Source: Mesorhizobium ciceri biovar biserrulae WSM1271 (GTDB lineage: Bacteria > Pseudomonadota > Alphaproteobacteria > Rhizobiales > Rhizobiaceae). From it: DNA of 64,000 nucleotides. The stretch spans positions 4,797,501 to 4,861,500 of the forward strand of contig NC_014923.1 of the NCBI RefSeq assembly GCF_000185905.1, given 5' to 3'. Made by a program: the position numbers and the translations under genes. The notes under the pieces are model-generated. The model was not told the origin of the DNA. It saw only the letters and a list, made by a program, of their open reading frames with translations, and made no database searches. Shown here one piece after another: positions 50,941 through 60,181 of the stretch; the stretch's first letter is position 1, and each line of letters starts with the position of its first letter.

Positions 50941-51393
50941 TTAGCGCAGAATGCGGCAGCGGCCGTTGTAGACCATCCAGCGGTCGAAGCCCGAGACGCA
51001 GAATTCGACATTGTCGCCGATCGAGGCAAAGCCCTGGCCTTCCTCGATCAGGTACCAGATGGTGCGATCGCGGCCGTCGGACAGGCTGACGGTGGCCCCG
51101 CAATAACGGCGACCGATCGGCCAGGTATCGTCGGCCGCCAGATAGCGATGCTGGTGAATGCGCCGGAAATCGGTGATCTGCACATCCGGCAGATGCGGCA
51201 CGTGATGCACCTGATAGGAAAAGCGGCTGGTGATCTTGTTCAGTACCCAAGGCTGACCGCAGACCCCGCTGTCTTCATCGGAATAGACCGTAAGATCGGC
51301 GGCCTGCACGGTCTGGGTGATACCGAGAGGCGCGGCAAGCGGGGTGCAGAGCGAAATCAGGGCGGCAAGAGCGGATTTGGCGAAGCGAGTCAT
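50941..51393 (-). CDS. exported Cys-containing hypothetical protein
   Basis: 150-residue periplasmic protein. The signal peptide ends at VQA (29-31). The mature part has four cysteines (45, 98, 132, 146), enough for two disulfides, and aromatic segments (FRRIHQHRYLAADDTWPIGRRYC, DRWMVYNGRCR). Family unrecognised but the pattern is common in rhizobial secreted proteins. It stands alone between the TetR and RlmJ genes. Confidence 0.7.
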   Translation of the reverse strand: MTRFAKSALAALISLCTPLAAPLGITQTVQAADLTVYSDEDSGVCGQPWVLNKITSRFSYQVHHVPHLPDVQITDFRRIHQHRYLAADDTWPIGRRYCGATVSLSDGRDRTIWYLIEEGQGFASIGDNVEFCVSGFDRWMVYNGRCRILR

Positions 51394-51587
51394 GGCAGCC
51401 TCTCAAGGTCGATTGTGCGCACTGTGCGGATTCGCTCGGCGGCGGTCAAGCGGTTGCGTTGACAATGGTTTCCCAGTTTGAAACTGCTTTTTGACCAAAG
51501 CCGAATTTACACGGCACCGGAATGGCTCTGGCACGTTCATGCCCGGATCCAAAAGAGCGCGGGTCCCGGGTCGTCAATGAGCCCGCC

Positions 51588-52442
51588 TCAAGCCTGCTCG
51601 CCGGCCAGCCATTCCAACGACCAGTGCGCCGGCCGCCCCACCGCAAGCAGCCTGTGCAGGGCCGGCAGCAGCGTCCGCAACTCGCCCTCCAGCGTGAACG
51701 GCGGATTGACCACCAGCAGACCGCTGCCGTCGAGGCTGGGTTCCGAAGAGGCCGGCCTGATCTCGAATTCGATGTCGAGCAGCTTCGGGATGCCCGATTG
51801 CTTCAGCGCCTTGCGGAAAGCGATGATCGCCTTGCGGTCCTTGATCGGATACCAGAGCGCGTAGATGCCGCCTGGCCAGCGCTTGTGCGCCCTTATGAGC
51901 CCGTCGACGAGGCGATCGAACTCACCCGCTTCCTCGAATGGCGGATCGATGAGAACAAGGCCGCGCTTCTCCTTCGGCGGCAGATGGGCGCCGAGCGCCA
52001 GCCAGCCATCGAGTTCGATGATCCGGGCCTGGAAATCGCCGGCAAAGAACGTCCTCAGCCTCGCGGCATCCTTGGGGTGCAGCTCGATCGCGGTCAGCCT
52101 GTCCTGCTTGCGCATGAGATGGCGCGCAATCAACGGCGAGCCCGGGTATTTCTGGATGCCACCCTCAGGGTTGAGCGACCGTATTGTCTCCAGATAAGGC
52201 GCGAGCAGTGCTGCCACCGGCGCGGCAAACGGGGCATCGATCAGCCTGCCGATGCCGCCTTGCCACTCACCCGTCTTCTGCGCTTCGGCCGACGACAGAT
52301 CGTAGCGGCCAATGCCGGCATGGGTGTCGACGACCCGAAACGCCTTGTCCTTCTGCTTCAGATACTCGAGCAAGCGCGTCAGCACGACATGCTTGACGAC
52401 GTCGGCGAAATTCCCGGCATGGTAGGCGTGGCGGTAGTTCAT
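51588..52442 (-). CDS. rlmJ: 23S rRNA (adenine2030-N6)-methyltransferase RlmJ
   Basis: 284-residue SAM-dependent N6-adenine methyltransferase. The N-terminal MNYRHAYHAGNFADVVKHVVL signature is diagnostic of RlmJ, with DTHAGIGRYDL for SAM binding and the catalytic DPPFEEAGEF (a DPPF form of the D/NPPY motif). It modifies A2030 of 23S rRNA. Length fits. The palindromic element at 52457 lies between it and the next upstream gene. Confidence 0.95.
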   Translation of the reverse strand: MNYRHAYHAGNFADVVKHVVLTRLLEYLKQKDKAFRVVDTHAGIGRYDLSSAEAQKTGEWQGGIGRLIDAPFAAPVAALLAPYLETIRSLNPEGGIQKYPGSPLIARHLMRKQDRLTAIELHPKDAARLRTFFAGDFQARIIELDGWLALGAHLPPKEKRGLVLIDPPFEEAGEFDRLVDGLIRAHKRWPGGIYALWYPIKDRKAIIAFRKALKQSGIPKLLDIEFEIRPASSEPSLDGSGLLVVNPPFTLEGELRTLLPALHRLLAVGRPAHWSLEWLAGEQA

Positions 52443-52456
52443 CGTTTTGTGCCGTT

Positions 52457-52505
52457 ATGCATGTCGTTGTCCCAAAACCGCTGCACACTTTTGGGCGACA
52501 TGCAT
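52457..52505. repeat. palindromic element, copy 3
   Basis: 49-bp palindrome beginning atgcatgtcgttgtccc and ending ttttgggcgacatgcat, closely similar to 2501-2548. The last base is part of the stop codon of the minus-strand gene that ends at 52505. The second hairpin of the composite is missing here. Confidence 0.88.
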
Positions 52506-53110
52506 CAGCCCCTGCCCCAGCGCGGCGGTGGCGGCTGAGAGTTCGGATTTTCCGGCCGACCGCCTCGAGTGCGCAAGGTCAGCAAAAATCCGATCAGGCC
52601 GATCGCCATCAGCGCGAAGCCGACCGGCCGTGCACGGCTGTCGATCTCGCCTGCGCCGGAGCGCAGGATGAGATCGACAGCCCGCATCGGTATGTCGTCG
52701 GCATCACCCGGTCCGACGGTGAAGACGTAGGGACCCGGGCTGACGGTCGCGATGACGCCGGCCTCGTCGCGAAAGATCTTGTCGGGCAGTTGCGGGCTGG
52801 CCTGGCGAGGATTGTCGGAATGGTTGAACTGCAGCGTCGAGGCGAGCACCGTGCGGCCATTGCTGGCGGCGGTCAGCGTCAGCACGGTGCGCTGCTGCGA
52901 GACGATGCGCTCGGCTCTTGCGGTCAGGTCGACCAGCACCCGCACCGGCGCATCGCGGCCGGAGAGCGGCACCGTCAGCGGCTTGAAACGGCCTTGCTCA
53001 TAGACCCGCCAGGTGCCGATCTCGTGCCCGGAGAAATTGCTCATCGCCCAGGGATAGATGACACCGACGCCGGCGCCGACAAGCAGGATCAGGACAAACA
53101 GAAAGCGCAT
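52505..53110 (-). CDS. two-anchor periplasmic protein, hypothetical
   Basis: 201-residue protein with an N-terminal membrane helix (3-22), a 135-residue soluble domain rich in beta-strands (VRVLVDLTARAERIVSQQRTVLTLTAASNG..., then YVFTVGPGDADDIPMRAVDLILR) and a C-terminal helix (about 163-182) before a Pro-rich tail. The domain is probably periplasmic. No family is recognised. Its TGA is built from the first base of the palindromic element downstream. Confidence 0.65.
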   Translation of the reverse strand: MRFLFVLILLVGAGVGVIYPWAMSNFSGHEIGTWRVYEQGRFKPLTVPLSGRDAPVRVLVDLTARAERIVSQQRTVLTLTAASNGRTVLASTLQFNHSDNPRQASPQLPDKIFRDEAGVIATVSPGPYVFTVGPGDADDIPMRAVDLILRSGAGEIDSRARPVGFALMAIGLIGFLLTLRTRGGRPENPNSQPPPPRWGRG

Positions 53111-53820
53111 TCACATCACCATGGCGTATCGTGACCTTGCCAATAGCGCCCCGACGGCCAAAAGGCGATGGCCAGTTGCGGCAGCCACCCTGGAGGTGGA
53201 CCGTACGGGGTGCGAGCGCAACCAGATTGGCGGCGTGGCTGCGCAACAATGCCGATAACGTTCTACCTATGCGCTCAAAAATTAAGCCGTGTATTTCGCG
53301 CGCCGCGCTGAACATTGCTGTCGGCTCATTCTTGGCCGTTCTTGCTGTCAGGTTTTGATTCTACCTCAAGGAACAGCTTGGCGCGTCCGGCAACATATTG
53401 ACGTCGATCGAGCCAATATGCTGATTCATAAACAGGATTTGCCTTGTGCGCCATGCTTCGGTCCGAGAGGCCGTAGCCGCTTTCATGATTAACCATTCGC
53501 GAGCGCATTTGGTTAAGGAATTGCTAATTTGGTTGACTATAATTTCCACAGGTATATTTTCGATGCGTTGGGATGTGCAATTTGGGCGAGCAATCGATGG
53601 TGACACCGGGCGTGTGATCGCGATTTCGGGGCGCGGAGAATGCTGAGCGGCAGCACGGAGGTTGTGTAGTCGCACCAGCTTCGCGAAAGCCAAGAACAAT
53701 TGACGCACATCAGTGATGGCGCTTCCGCAGATGCGGAGGTTTGCCACGTTCTCAGGAACGTGGCCGGGCGATGCTTTGTCCCGGCCCGGCGGTAGCGTGT
53801 TCGGTGCGTATGAGGAAAGC
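53111..53820. other. long intergenic region upstream of the sugar cluster
   Basis: About 700 bp with no convincing gene on either strand. The right-hand part is AT-rich. It has an inverted repeat ttaacca (53489-53495) / tggttaa (53510-53516), two direct atttggtt repeats 21 bp apart (53507 and 53528), and a possible promoter ttgact (53533) with tatttt at 53555. This spacing fits a regulator binding one face of the DNA before the UDP-xylose synthase gene. Confidence 0.5.
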
Positions 53821-54858
53821 ATGACTAAGCTTGTCAAGGTTCTGAAACTGGAATCCGGCAGCCAAAAGGACGCCAGCCAAAGCCGACGACGCGCCCTTGT
53901 CGCCGGAGGAGCGGGATTTTTAGGTTCGCATCTGTGCGAACGTCTTTTGCGGGACGGATACGACGTTGTCGCGCTGGACAATTTCCACACCGGCAAAAGA
54001 TACAATCTCAATGCCCTTCAGCGCAATCCGAGCTTCAGCTGCATCGAGCACGACATCGTCGATGCACTGCCTTCGGACCTTCAGTGCGACGAGATCTACA
54101 ATCTCGCCTGCCCAGCCTCTCCGCCGCACTACCAGGCAGATCCGATCCACACCTTCAAGACAAGCGTGCTTGGCTCGCTGAACCTTCTGGAACTCGCGCG
54201 ACAGAACAAGGCCAAGATATTCCAGGCCTCGACGTCCGAAGTCTATGGCGATCCCTTCGTGCATCCACAGCCCGAGAGCTACTTCGGCAACGTCAATACG
54301 CACGGGCCGCGCTCCTGCTACGATGAAGGCAAGCGCTCGGCCGAAACCCTGTTCTTCGATTATTCGAGAACCTATGGTCTCGATATTCGTGTCGCCCGCA
54401 TTTTCAACACCTACGGTCGCCGCATGCAGCCCGACGATGGACGTGTGGTTTCGAACTTCATCGTCCAGGCGCTGCGCGGCGAGGACCTGACCGTCTATGG
54501 CAGCGGCCAGCAGACGCGCTCCTTCTGCTATGCCGACGACCTGATCGAGGGCTTTATCCGGCTGATGAATGCGCCGAACGCGCCCGCCCACCCGGTCAAT
54601 CTCGGCAACCCTGCCGAATTCACCATCATGGAACTGGCGACGCTGGTCGTCGATTACACCAACGCCCGATCGAAGATCGTGCATCGGCCGCTGCCCGTCG
54701 ACGATCCCAGGCAACGCAAGCCGGACATCTCCTTTGCCAGGGCCAATCTCGGCTGGGAGCCGAAAATCAGCTTGAGCCAGGGGCTCGCGCGTACCGTCGA
54801 GTATTTTGATACCCTGCTCTACGGAAGTCACATCGCCAGAGGAGCTGCTGCTTCATGA
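53821..54858 (+). CDS. UDP-glucuronate decarboxylase (UDP-xylose synthase)
   Basis: 345-residue extended SDR. NAD loop GGAGFLG at 29-35. UXS-specific segments: IYNLACPASPPHYQADPIHTFKT (93-113), STSEVYGDP and the catalytic SCYDEGKRSAE with Tyr167 and Lys171. It should convert UDP-glucuronate to UDP-xylose. Start 53821 (MTKLVKVLKLESG) has gagg-aaagc before the ATG; the long upstream frame is unlikely. The next gene, a GalE-like epimerase, overlaps by four bases. An adjacent uxs/epimerase pair is known in Sinorhizobium for making UDP-xylose and UDP-arabinose. Confidence 0.92.
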   Translation: MTKLVKVLKLESGSQKDASQSRRRALVAGGAGFLGSHLCERLLRDGYDVVALDNFHTGKRYNLNALQRNPSFSCIEHDIVDALPSDLQCDEIYNLACPASPPHYQADPIHTFKTSVLGSLNLLELARQNKAKIFQASTSEVYGDPFVHPQPESYFGNVNTHGPRSCYDEGKRSAETLFFDYSRTYGLDIRVARIFNTYGRRMQPDDGRVVSNFIVQALRGEDLTVYGSGQQTRSFCYADDLIEGFIRLMNAPNAPAHPVNLGNPAEFTIMELATLVVDYTNARSKIVHRPLPVDDPRQRKPDISFARANLGWEPKISLSQGLARTVEYFDTLLYGSHIARGAAAS

Positions 54859-55934
54859 GCCGGCCGGCGGTCCTGGTGACGGGTGGAGCCGGCTTCATCG
54901 GCAGCCACACCTGCAAGCAGTTGGCCGCCGCCGGCTACATGCCGGTGGTTTTCGACAATCTGAGCCGCGGCAATGAGAGATCCGTCGCCTGGGGGCCGCT
55001 TGTCGTCGGCGATATCCGGGATCGGGATGCACTGCGGCGGGCGATGGAAACGCACCGGCCGACGGCCGTGATCCATTTTGCTGCGCTGGCCTATGTCGGA
55101 GAGTCCGTTCGCGAGCCGGCCGAATATTATTCGACCAATGTGACAGGCACCATCGCGGTGCTCGATGCCGCACGCGCGAGTTCGATCGAAAACATCATCT
55201 TCTCCAGCAGCTGTGCGACCTACGGCGTGCCGGAGGCGTTGCCGGTTCGCGAGACCTCCTCGCAAAATCCGATCAGCCCCTATGGGCGCACCAAGCTGAT
55301 GGGTGAACAGATCATCGGCGACTATGCGTCCGCGTACGGAATGAAATTTGCGATCCTGCGCTATTTCAACGCTTGTGGCGCCGATCCCGATGGCGAGCTC
55401 GGTGAGTGGCATTCGCCGGAAACCCATCTGGTTCCCAGAGTGCTCATGGCCGCATCGGGCATCATCGACGCGATCGAGGTTTTCGGCACCGACTACGACA
55501 CGTCGGACGGCACTTGCGTAAGGGATTATATCCACGTCACCGATCTGGCCCGCGCCCACCTGAAAGCGCTCATGCATATCGAGGGTGGCGGGCGAAGCCT
55601 TGCGGTCAATCTCGGCACAGGGCGGGGCGTCTCCATCAAGGAGATTGTCAAGGCGGTCGGCCGAATCACGTCGAGGCCGGTTCCGGCAGTGTTCAGGAGC
55701 CGACGCGCCGGAGATCCGGCGGAGCTCTACGCCGACCCGGGAAGCGCACGCGAACATCTTGGCTTTGTGCCGGAGCTTTCAGACATCGATACGATTGTCA
55801 GGACGGCCGCTCCCTTTTTCGGACTGAAGACCAGGCCCATGAAACTGCCGCCAGTGAGGGCGGCAGCGCCGGTCGTCGCCCGACGGGTCAGAGATAGCGG
55901 GGGTGACAGTTCGCGCGCTGGCCAAATCCGCTAG
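54855..55934 (+). CDS. GalE-like UDP-sugar 4-epimerase
   Basis: 359-residue extended SDR of the UDP-glucose 4-epimerase group. NAD loop GGAGFIG at 10-16, catalytic SSSC (117-120), Tyr143 and Lys147 (SPYGRTKLMGEQ). It keeps NALD-like contacts (YFNACGADPDGELGEWHSPETHL). Coupling with a UDP-xylose synthase suggests its substrate is UDP-xylose to UDP-arabinose rather than UDP-glucose (inference). The C-terminus extends about 30 residues past the usual end and overlaps the convergent lipoprotein gene by 47 bp. Confidence 0.9.
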   Translation: MSRPAVLVTGGAGFIGSHTCKQLAAAGYMPVVFDNLSRGNERSVAWGPLVVGDIRDRDALRRAMETHRPTAVIHFAALAYVGESVREPAEYYSTNVTGTIAVLDAARASSIENIIFSSSCATYGVPEALPVRETSSQNPISPYGRTKLMGEQIIGDYASAYGMKFAILRYFNACGADPDGELGEWHSPETHLVPRVLMAASGIIDAIEVFGTDYDTSDGTCVRDYIHVTDLARAHLKALMHIEGGGRSLAVNLGTGRGVSIKEIVKAVGRITSRPVPAVFRSRRAGDPAELYADPGSAREHLGFVPELSDIDTIVRTAAPFFGLKTRPMKLPPVRAAAPVVARRVRDSGGDSSRAGQIR

Positions 55935-56304
55935 GGCTGCAGATATAAGGCGAGCCGCCCGAGAACGTGCTGCCATCGCCCGGATTGAACGAGATGTTCA
56001 CCGGCGCCGGCGTGCTGGCTTTGATCCGTTGCGGCGGTGCAAAGGCGTAGGCACTTTCGGTCCCTATTGTGCTTGTCATCTGGATCGGAAGGTCGGCCCG
56101 GAGCGAGCGCACGAGAAATCTGGCCTGCACGGGCTGGACCGAGGGCTGACTGCGGACCGGGTGGACGATGGGCCTGATAAGGACCGAACCGGTTTCAGTT
56201 GCGTCCATACCTTGACAACCTGCAACCATAGAGCTCAGCGCCACAGCCGCGGCAATAGATACGACATTCTTGCTTGAGCGAAATACGCTCGCGGAATTTC
56301 TCAT
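55888..56304 (-). CDS. small lipoprotein, copy 1 (paralogue of 61387)
   Basis: 138-residue predicted lipoprotein. A lipobox around VAGC follows the hydrophobic NVVSIAAAVALSSM; after it QGMDATETGSVLIRP. The C-terminal GSPYICSPSGFGQRANCHPRYL is nearly the same as in the gene at 61387. Two cysteines may form a disulfide. Start 56304 (MRNSASVFRSSK) has agggacagagg just before the ATG. Function unknown; its link with sugar genes and its paralogue suggest an envelope role. Confidence 0.75.
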   Translation of the reverse strand: MRNSASVFRSSKNVVSIAAAVALSSMVAGCQGMDATETGSVLIRPIVHPVRSQPSVQPVQARFLVRSLRADLPIQMTSTIGTESAYAFAPPQRIKASTPAPVNISFNPGDGSTFSGGSPYICSPSGFGQRANCHPRYL

Positions 56305-56380
56305 CCTCTGTCCCTTGCTATCAAGTATAAGCCAGGGGCGCATTGCGACATACTATACTTGGGCCGCTTCCACGCCGCAT

Positions 56381-56450
56381 GAGTGACCACTCGCACATCA
56401 CACGTTATATTAGATATCACTAATTATTAAATTTCATCAAAACCGTATGG
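56381..56450. promoter_or_regulatory. AT-rich block shared with the other lipoprotein gene
   Basis: Upstream of lipoprotein copy 1. It shares gagtgacc, a tatattag core, cttattaaat-like and atatcat blocks with 61869-61942, upstream of copy 2. Conserved non-coding sequence beside duplicated genes suggests the same regulator, perhaps the MucR-type protein, which favours AT-rich DNA (inference). The remaining sequence to 56612 holds no gene. Confidence 0.5.
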
Positions 56451-56612
56451 CAGGCCATCGTCTTGTCGTCCAGGCGATGCAGTTGAATGCGACTAAATGC
56501 GCTCGGCGCGCCGAGCGCCTGCCGAGCCACTCAACCATAAGCGATTCGCGGGTTCCACGACAGGCGCACGGGAAGAACAGCCCGGCCATCTCAGCGCGGC
56601 CGGAAGCGCGGC

Positions 56613-57125
56613 CTACTTTTTGGCATCGACCAGCTTGCGGGTCACTTCGAACTGCGCGCCCTTGGTGTCGCCTGCTTCGAATTTCTTGTATTCGTCGGAA
56701 GGATCCTCGGGAGATCGCTTGAAACCGTACCATTCCCCGTCCGGATCCTTGCGTTGCTCGATATTCAGGCCCTGAATGCGGTGGCTGTAGCAGGTGCGGT
56801 GCTGCTCGCCGGTGTAACCTTTCGATCGCCAGGCGAGCTCCATGCACATCTTGCCATCCTTGGTCACCAGCCATCTACCCTCCGCGACAGACGTGGTGTC
56901 CTGCCCGGACGTCCAGGCCTGGAGACGTCGATTGTCCTGCGCGAAAAAGGCCGCGCCGTTTTTCCATATCCATGTGCGGTCGGCATAAAGAAGCTGCAGC
57001 TCGTAGGCAGTTGGAGCCGGTGCGATGACCTTTCCCGCTGGTCTGCCGTCTTTGGCGGCAGCCGCATGCGCCGTTCCCGAAAGCGCCGTCTGGCCGCAGA
57101 GGGCCAGGAGAAACATGAGTTGCAT
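56613..57125 (-). CDS. DUF995 exported protein
   Basis: 170-residue protein with a signal peptide (MQLMFLLALCGQTALSGTAHA). The mature part has TWIWKNGAAFFAQDNRRLQAW, VAEGRWLVTKDGKMCMELAWRSK and CYSHRIQGLNIEQRKDPDGEWYGFK, the pattern of DUF995, common in rhizobial secreted proteins and of unknown function. The start at 57125 is a choice; 57215 (MRTPIVLTAL) would lengthen the leader and neither has a strong ribosome-binding site. It faces away from the GT-C gene. Confidence 0.75.
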   Translation of the reverse strand: MQLMFLLALCGQTALSGTAHAAAAKDGRPAGKVIAPAPTAYELQLLYADRTWIWKNGAAFFAQDNRRLQAWTSGQDTTSVAEGRWLVTKDGKMCMELAWRSKGYTGEQHRTCYSHRIQGLNIEQRKDPDGEWYGFKRSPEDPSDEYKKFEAGDTKGAQFEVTRKLVDAKK

Positions 57126-57441
57126 ACAAGTTGCGAACCGACAATGTTTGCGTCGACCGTCGACACCATGCGGTGGCAATCCGGTCAGAGCTGTCAGTAC
57201 AATTGGCGTTCGCATGCCCGTTTTGCCCAAGGTAGCACTATCATCGCTCTGACAGCCGTATGAACTATTTAACAGTCGCGAGAACGGTGATGTCAACCTT
57301 TGCGAGCGGACGGACAACAACCGTTCCAGATGTGCGCATCCCGCTGTCGTCAAAATTAAGAAATGTGTCATATGCTCTGCCAACTCTGACAATCGCACTC
57401 AAAAGCAACATCCGCAGACGTCAGGGAGGACGCGGTTTCAA
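57126..57441. other. divergent promoter region, DUF995 and GT-C
   Basis: 316 bp between divergent genes. No gene is supported. The right part is AT-rich (aaattaagaaatgtgtcatatg near 57355) and holds the GT-C gene promoter region. Confidence 0.5.
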
Positions 57442-59070
57442 ATGGCGGGCGACCCGGAATTGAACCAGGCCGAAGGTCAGCAATACCGGCAGCAGTCGAC
57501 CGTCCGGGAAACGACTGCTCGCAACACCGTGAGCCCCAACATGGCGATCTTGCTGGGGATACTGTTCATTGCGATCCTGTTCAGGTTCCACAACATAACC
57601 TTGCCGCTGGTCGATGCCTTCAGCTGGCGCGAAACAAGTACCGCGATGATGGCCGACAATTTCCAGCAGCGCAGCTGGAACATCTTCTTCCCCGAGGTCA
57701 GCTGGACCGGGCCCGGGCCAAGCTATCAGGGCCGCGAGTTCCAGATCGTCAGCTATCTGACCGCCATACTCTACCAACTCTTTGGCTGGCACGACTGGTT
57801 CGGCCGCATGATTGCGGCCCTTTTCGGCTTGGTGACGGTGTTTTCACTGCACAGATTAACGGCGCTATGCTGGGGCGAGACGCACGCCCACGCCGCGGCA
57901 CTTGCCTATGCGCTGATGCCGGCGGCGATCATGATCGACAGCTCGTTTCTTCCCGACCCCTCGATGCTGGCTCTGGTAACCTTGGGCGTCTGGCTTTTCA
58001 CGAAATACTGGACGGGAGGCAGCGCGTGGCTGCTCCCTTTCGCCACAGCCAGCTTTTCCCTCGGTGTGCTTGCAAAACCACCGGGTTTGGCTGCTGGAGG
58101 CGTCATATTCTATCTGATGGTTTGCTGGCTTTTGCAAAATCGGCGAAAGCATGCGGCCAAAGTATTCATAAGCGGACTGGTCAGCCTGTTCGTCATCGGC
58201 GCCTACTACAGCTGGGCCATTTATCTCGGGCGAACCTATCCGCCCTTTCATGTCGCGGGCAGCGGATACATCTGGGATTCTGGATTCTGGACGTTTTTCA
58301 GCAACGATTTCTATTTCAAATCTGTTTGGAACACGTCGGTCTGGTGGTTTTATGGCTATCCGTTCATGATTTTGATGGCGGTCGGATTCTGGATACCGCC
58401 CCAGCCAGTCGCGGAATCGAAAGAACGCGCTCTTTCGGCCATACCTTTCATATGGCTTGCAGCGGCCTCTGTTGTTTATCTCGCTGCGGCACGTGAGATC
58501 ACGACCAATCCATGGAACTATCATATATTCCATGTGCCATTTGCGATGTTTTGCGGCCGTGGCGCGGTCGTCCTGGCGACGCTTGGAGCCAAAACCGTTC
58601 CGTCTCCTGGGATAATTCTGCGGTCGATTTGCATCGTGGCCGCTATGCTTGTCTGGTCGACTTTTCCCCTCGTCCGGACGATGAAGGCGCCCTTCGCCAT
58701 GAATGGAAAGTTGCTTGGCGACGAGCTGGCGCGCAGGGCCCAACCTGGCGATCTTGTCGTGGCCATCGCTCCGGAGGTGGGAGATCCCGTCGCAGTCTAT
58801 TACAGCAGGGCGCGCGGGTGGGTGTTTCCGCCTGGTGGCGGCGACGTGGAGTGGTCCAGGTTCGTCGAGGACGATGCCATCGCGATAGCACAGCTTGAGG
58901 AACTTCGCACGCAAGGCGCGGATTGGTTCGGCGTGGCAAAGGATGCCGAAGACAGTCAGAAACGGCCGTTCATCGAGCATCATGACGGGGTGATCGACTA
59001 TCTCAACAAGATCGGGACCAAGCGGCTGGATTCGGACAACCTCCTGATTTATGAAATCAGCCGGCCTTGA
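57442..59070 (+). CDS. GT-C membrane glycosyltransferase (ArnT/PMT type)
   Basis: 542-residue polytopic protein with about ten to twelve helices. The first extracytoplasmic loop carries DAFSWRETSTAMMADNF (the catalytic Asp/Glu region seen in the ArnT/PMT family), and the hydrophobic body is followed by a periplasmic C-terminal domain (LLGDELARRAQPGDLVVAIAPEVGDPVAVYYS). These enzymes take a sugar from a polyprenyl phosphate and give it to a lipid or protein at the periplasmic face. It is followed by a UPF0104-like protein and an ArnC-like GT2, so a polyprenyl-sugar donor is probably made here. Substrate unknown. Confidence 0.85.
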   Translation: MAGDPELNQAEGQQYRQQSTVRETTARNTVSPNMAILLGILFIAILFRFHNITLPLVDAFSWRETSTAMMADNFQQRSWNIFFPEVSWTGPGPSYQGREFQIVSYLTAILYQLFGWHDWFGRMIAALFGLVTVFSLHRLTALCWGETHAHAAALAYALMPAAIMIDSSFLPDPSMLALVTLGVWLFTKYWTGGSAWLLPFATASFSLGVLAKPPGLAAGGVIFYLMVCWLLQNRRKHAAKVFISGLVSLFVIGAYYSWAIYLGRTYPPFHVAGSGYIWDSGFWTFFSNDFYFKSVWNTSVWWFYGYPFMILMAVGFWIPPQPVAESKERALSAIPFIWLAAASVVYLAAAREITTNPWNYHIFHVPFAMFCGRGAVVLATLGAKTVPSPGIILRSICIVAAMLVWSTFPLVRTMKAPFAMNGKLLGDELARRAQPGDLVVAIAPEVGDPVAVYYSRARGWVFPPGGGDVEWSRFVEDDAIAIAQLEELRTQGADWFGVAKDAEDSQKRPFIEHHDGVIDYLNKIGTKRLDSDNLLIYEISRP

Positions 59071-59254
59071 TCTGGTCAGGCCGTTGGGCTTATGGGCTGG
59101 GGATCAGGCAAACGTTGGAAATCCGGCGACGGTCAGCGACCTTGCCGACCCGCCCTCGCCTGCCCAACGCAGCAAGCTAAGCGAGACAAGCCGGCCAGCA
59201 AGGTCAAATATCTCTACGGCTGGCGGAATTCGACGGTTGCGACCGGAGGAATTG

Positions 59255-60181
59255 TTGAAACGAGCGATTTCGATCATTGTGACGCTGGCCCTGCTGGCCT
59301 GGCTCGCCAGCGACTCGCGCTGGCGCATGGTCGGCGACGCCTTTGCCCGCATCACGCCCGGCACCTTCGCCGTGGCGACGATCGCGTTCTTCGCCACCTA
59401 TGTCTTGCGTGCGCTGCGCGTCTGCGACGAGTTCCGCGACGAGGTGCATGGCCGCTTCGGCGCCTGCCTGCGCGTCATTCTGATCCACAATGCGATGATC
59501 AACGTCGTGCCCTTTCGCGGCGGCGAGACGGCCTTTCCCCTGCTCCTGCGCCAGGTCTTCGGCATACCGATCATGCGCGCCAGCGCCTCACTGCTGTGGT
59601 TCAGACTGCAGGACGCTTTCGTCGTCGGCGTGCTCGCCCTGGCGGTGTGGCCGGGCCTGCATCCGGCGATTAGGATTGCGGGCGGGGCCGTCTTGATCGT
59701 CGCCGCCTGGTACCTGCCGCGCTGGGCGCGTGCACCGCATGACTGGGCCGGCCGCGGCAAGATCGTGGCGAAGCTCGGCAAGCTCCGAGATGTGTTCACC
59801 GAAGCAACCGGACGCTCGCGCTATGGCTGGTGGTGGACGATCGCGAACTGGTCGCTGAAGCTCACTGTGCAGGGATGGTTGTTGGCAATGCTGCTGGGGA
59901 CATCCTTTTCGACCGCCTTTCCAGGCGTCGTTGGGGCCGAAGGAGCCGCCATACTGCCGGTGCAAGGCGTCGCCGGCTTCGGCACCTATGAAGCGGGAGC
60001 AGCGGCGGCGCTGCTCACCTCCGGAATCACGATGAAGAATGGCTTGCAGGCGGCGCTGGCGCTGCACCTGTTCATCTTCTGCTCGGCAATCGCCACGGGT
60101 GCGATCGCCTGGCTGTTTCCCTCGAAATCGACGCTGCCGGGAAATCCGGCTGTCGGACCTGCAAGGAAGCCATCCCAATGA
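59255..60181 (+). CDS. UPF0104/LPG-synthase-like membrane protein
   Basis: 308-residue membrane protein of the lysylphosphatidylglycerol synthetase/YbhN (UPF0104) transmembrane family, with about eight helices and the family GEGA-like tail (FPGVVGAEGAAILPVQGVAGFGTYEAGAAAALL). The family is thought to include lipid or lipid-linked sugar flippases. I choose TTG at 59255 because ggaggaattg stands before it; the longer frame from 59051 overlaps the previous gene and is poorly supported. It overlaps the next GT2 gene by four bases, so the two are coupled. Confidence 0.8.
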   Translation: MKRAISIIVTLALLAWLASDSRWRMVGDAFARITPGTFAVATIAFFATYVLRALRVCDEFRDEVHGRFGACLRVILIHNAMINVVPFRGGETAFPLLLRQVFGIPIMRASASLLWFRLQDAFVVGVLALAVWPGLHPAIRIAGGAVLIVAAWYLPRWARAPHDWAGRGKIVAKLGKLRDVFTEATGRSRYGWWWTIANWSLKLTVQGWLLAMLLGTSFSTAFPGVVGAEGAAILPVQGVAGFGTYEAGAAAALLTSGITMKNGLQAALALHLFIFCSAIATGAIAWLFPSKSTLPGNPAVGPARKPSQ

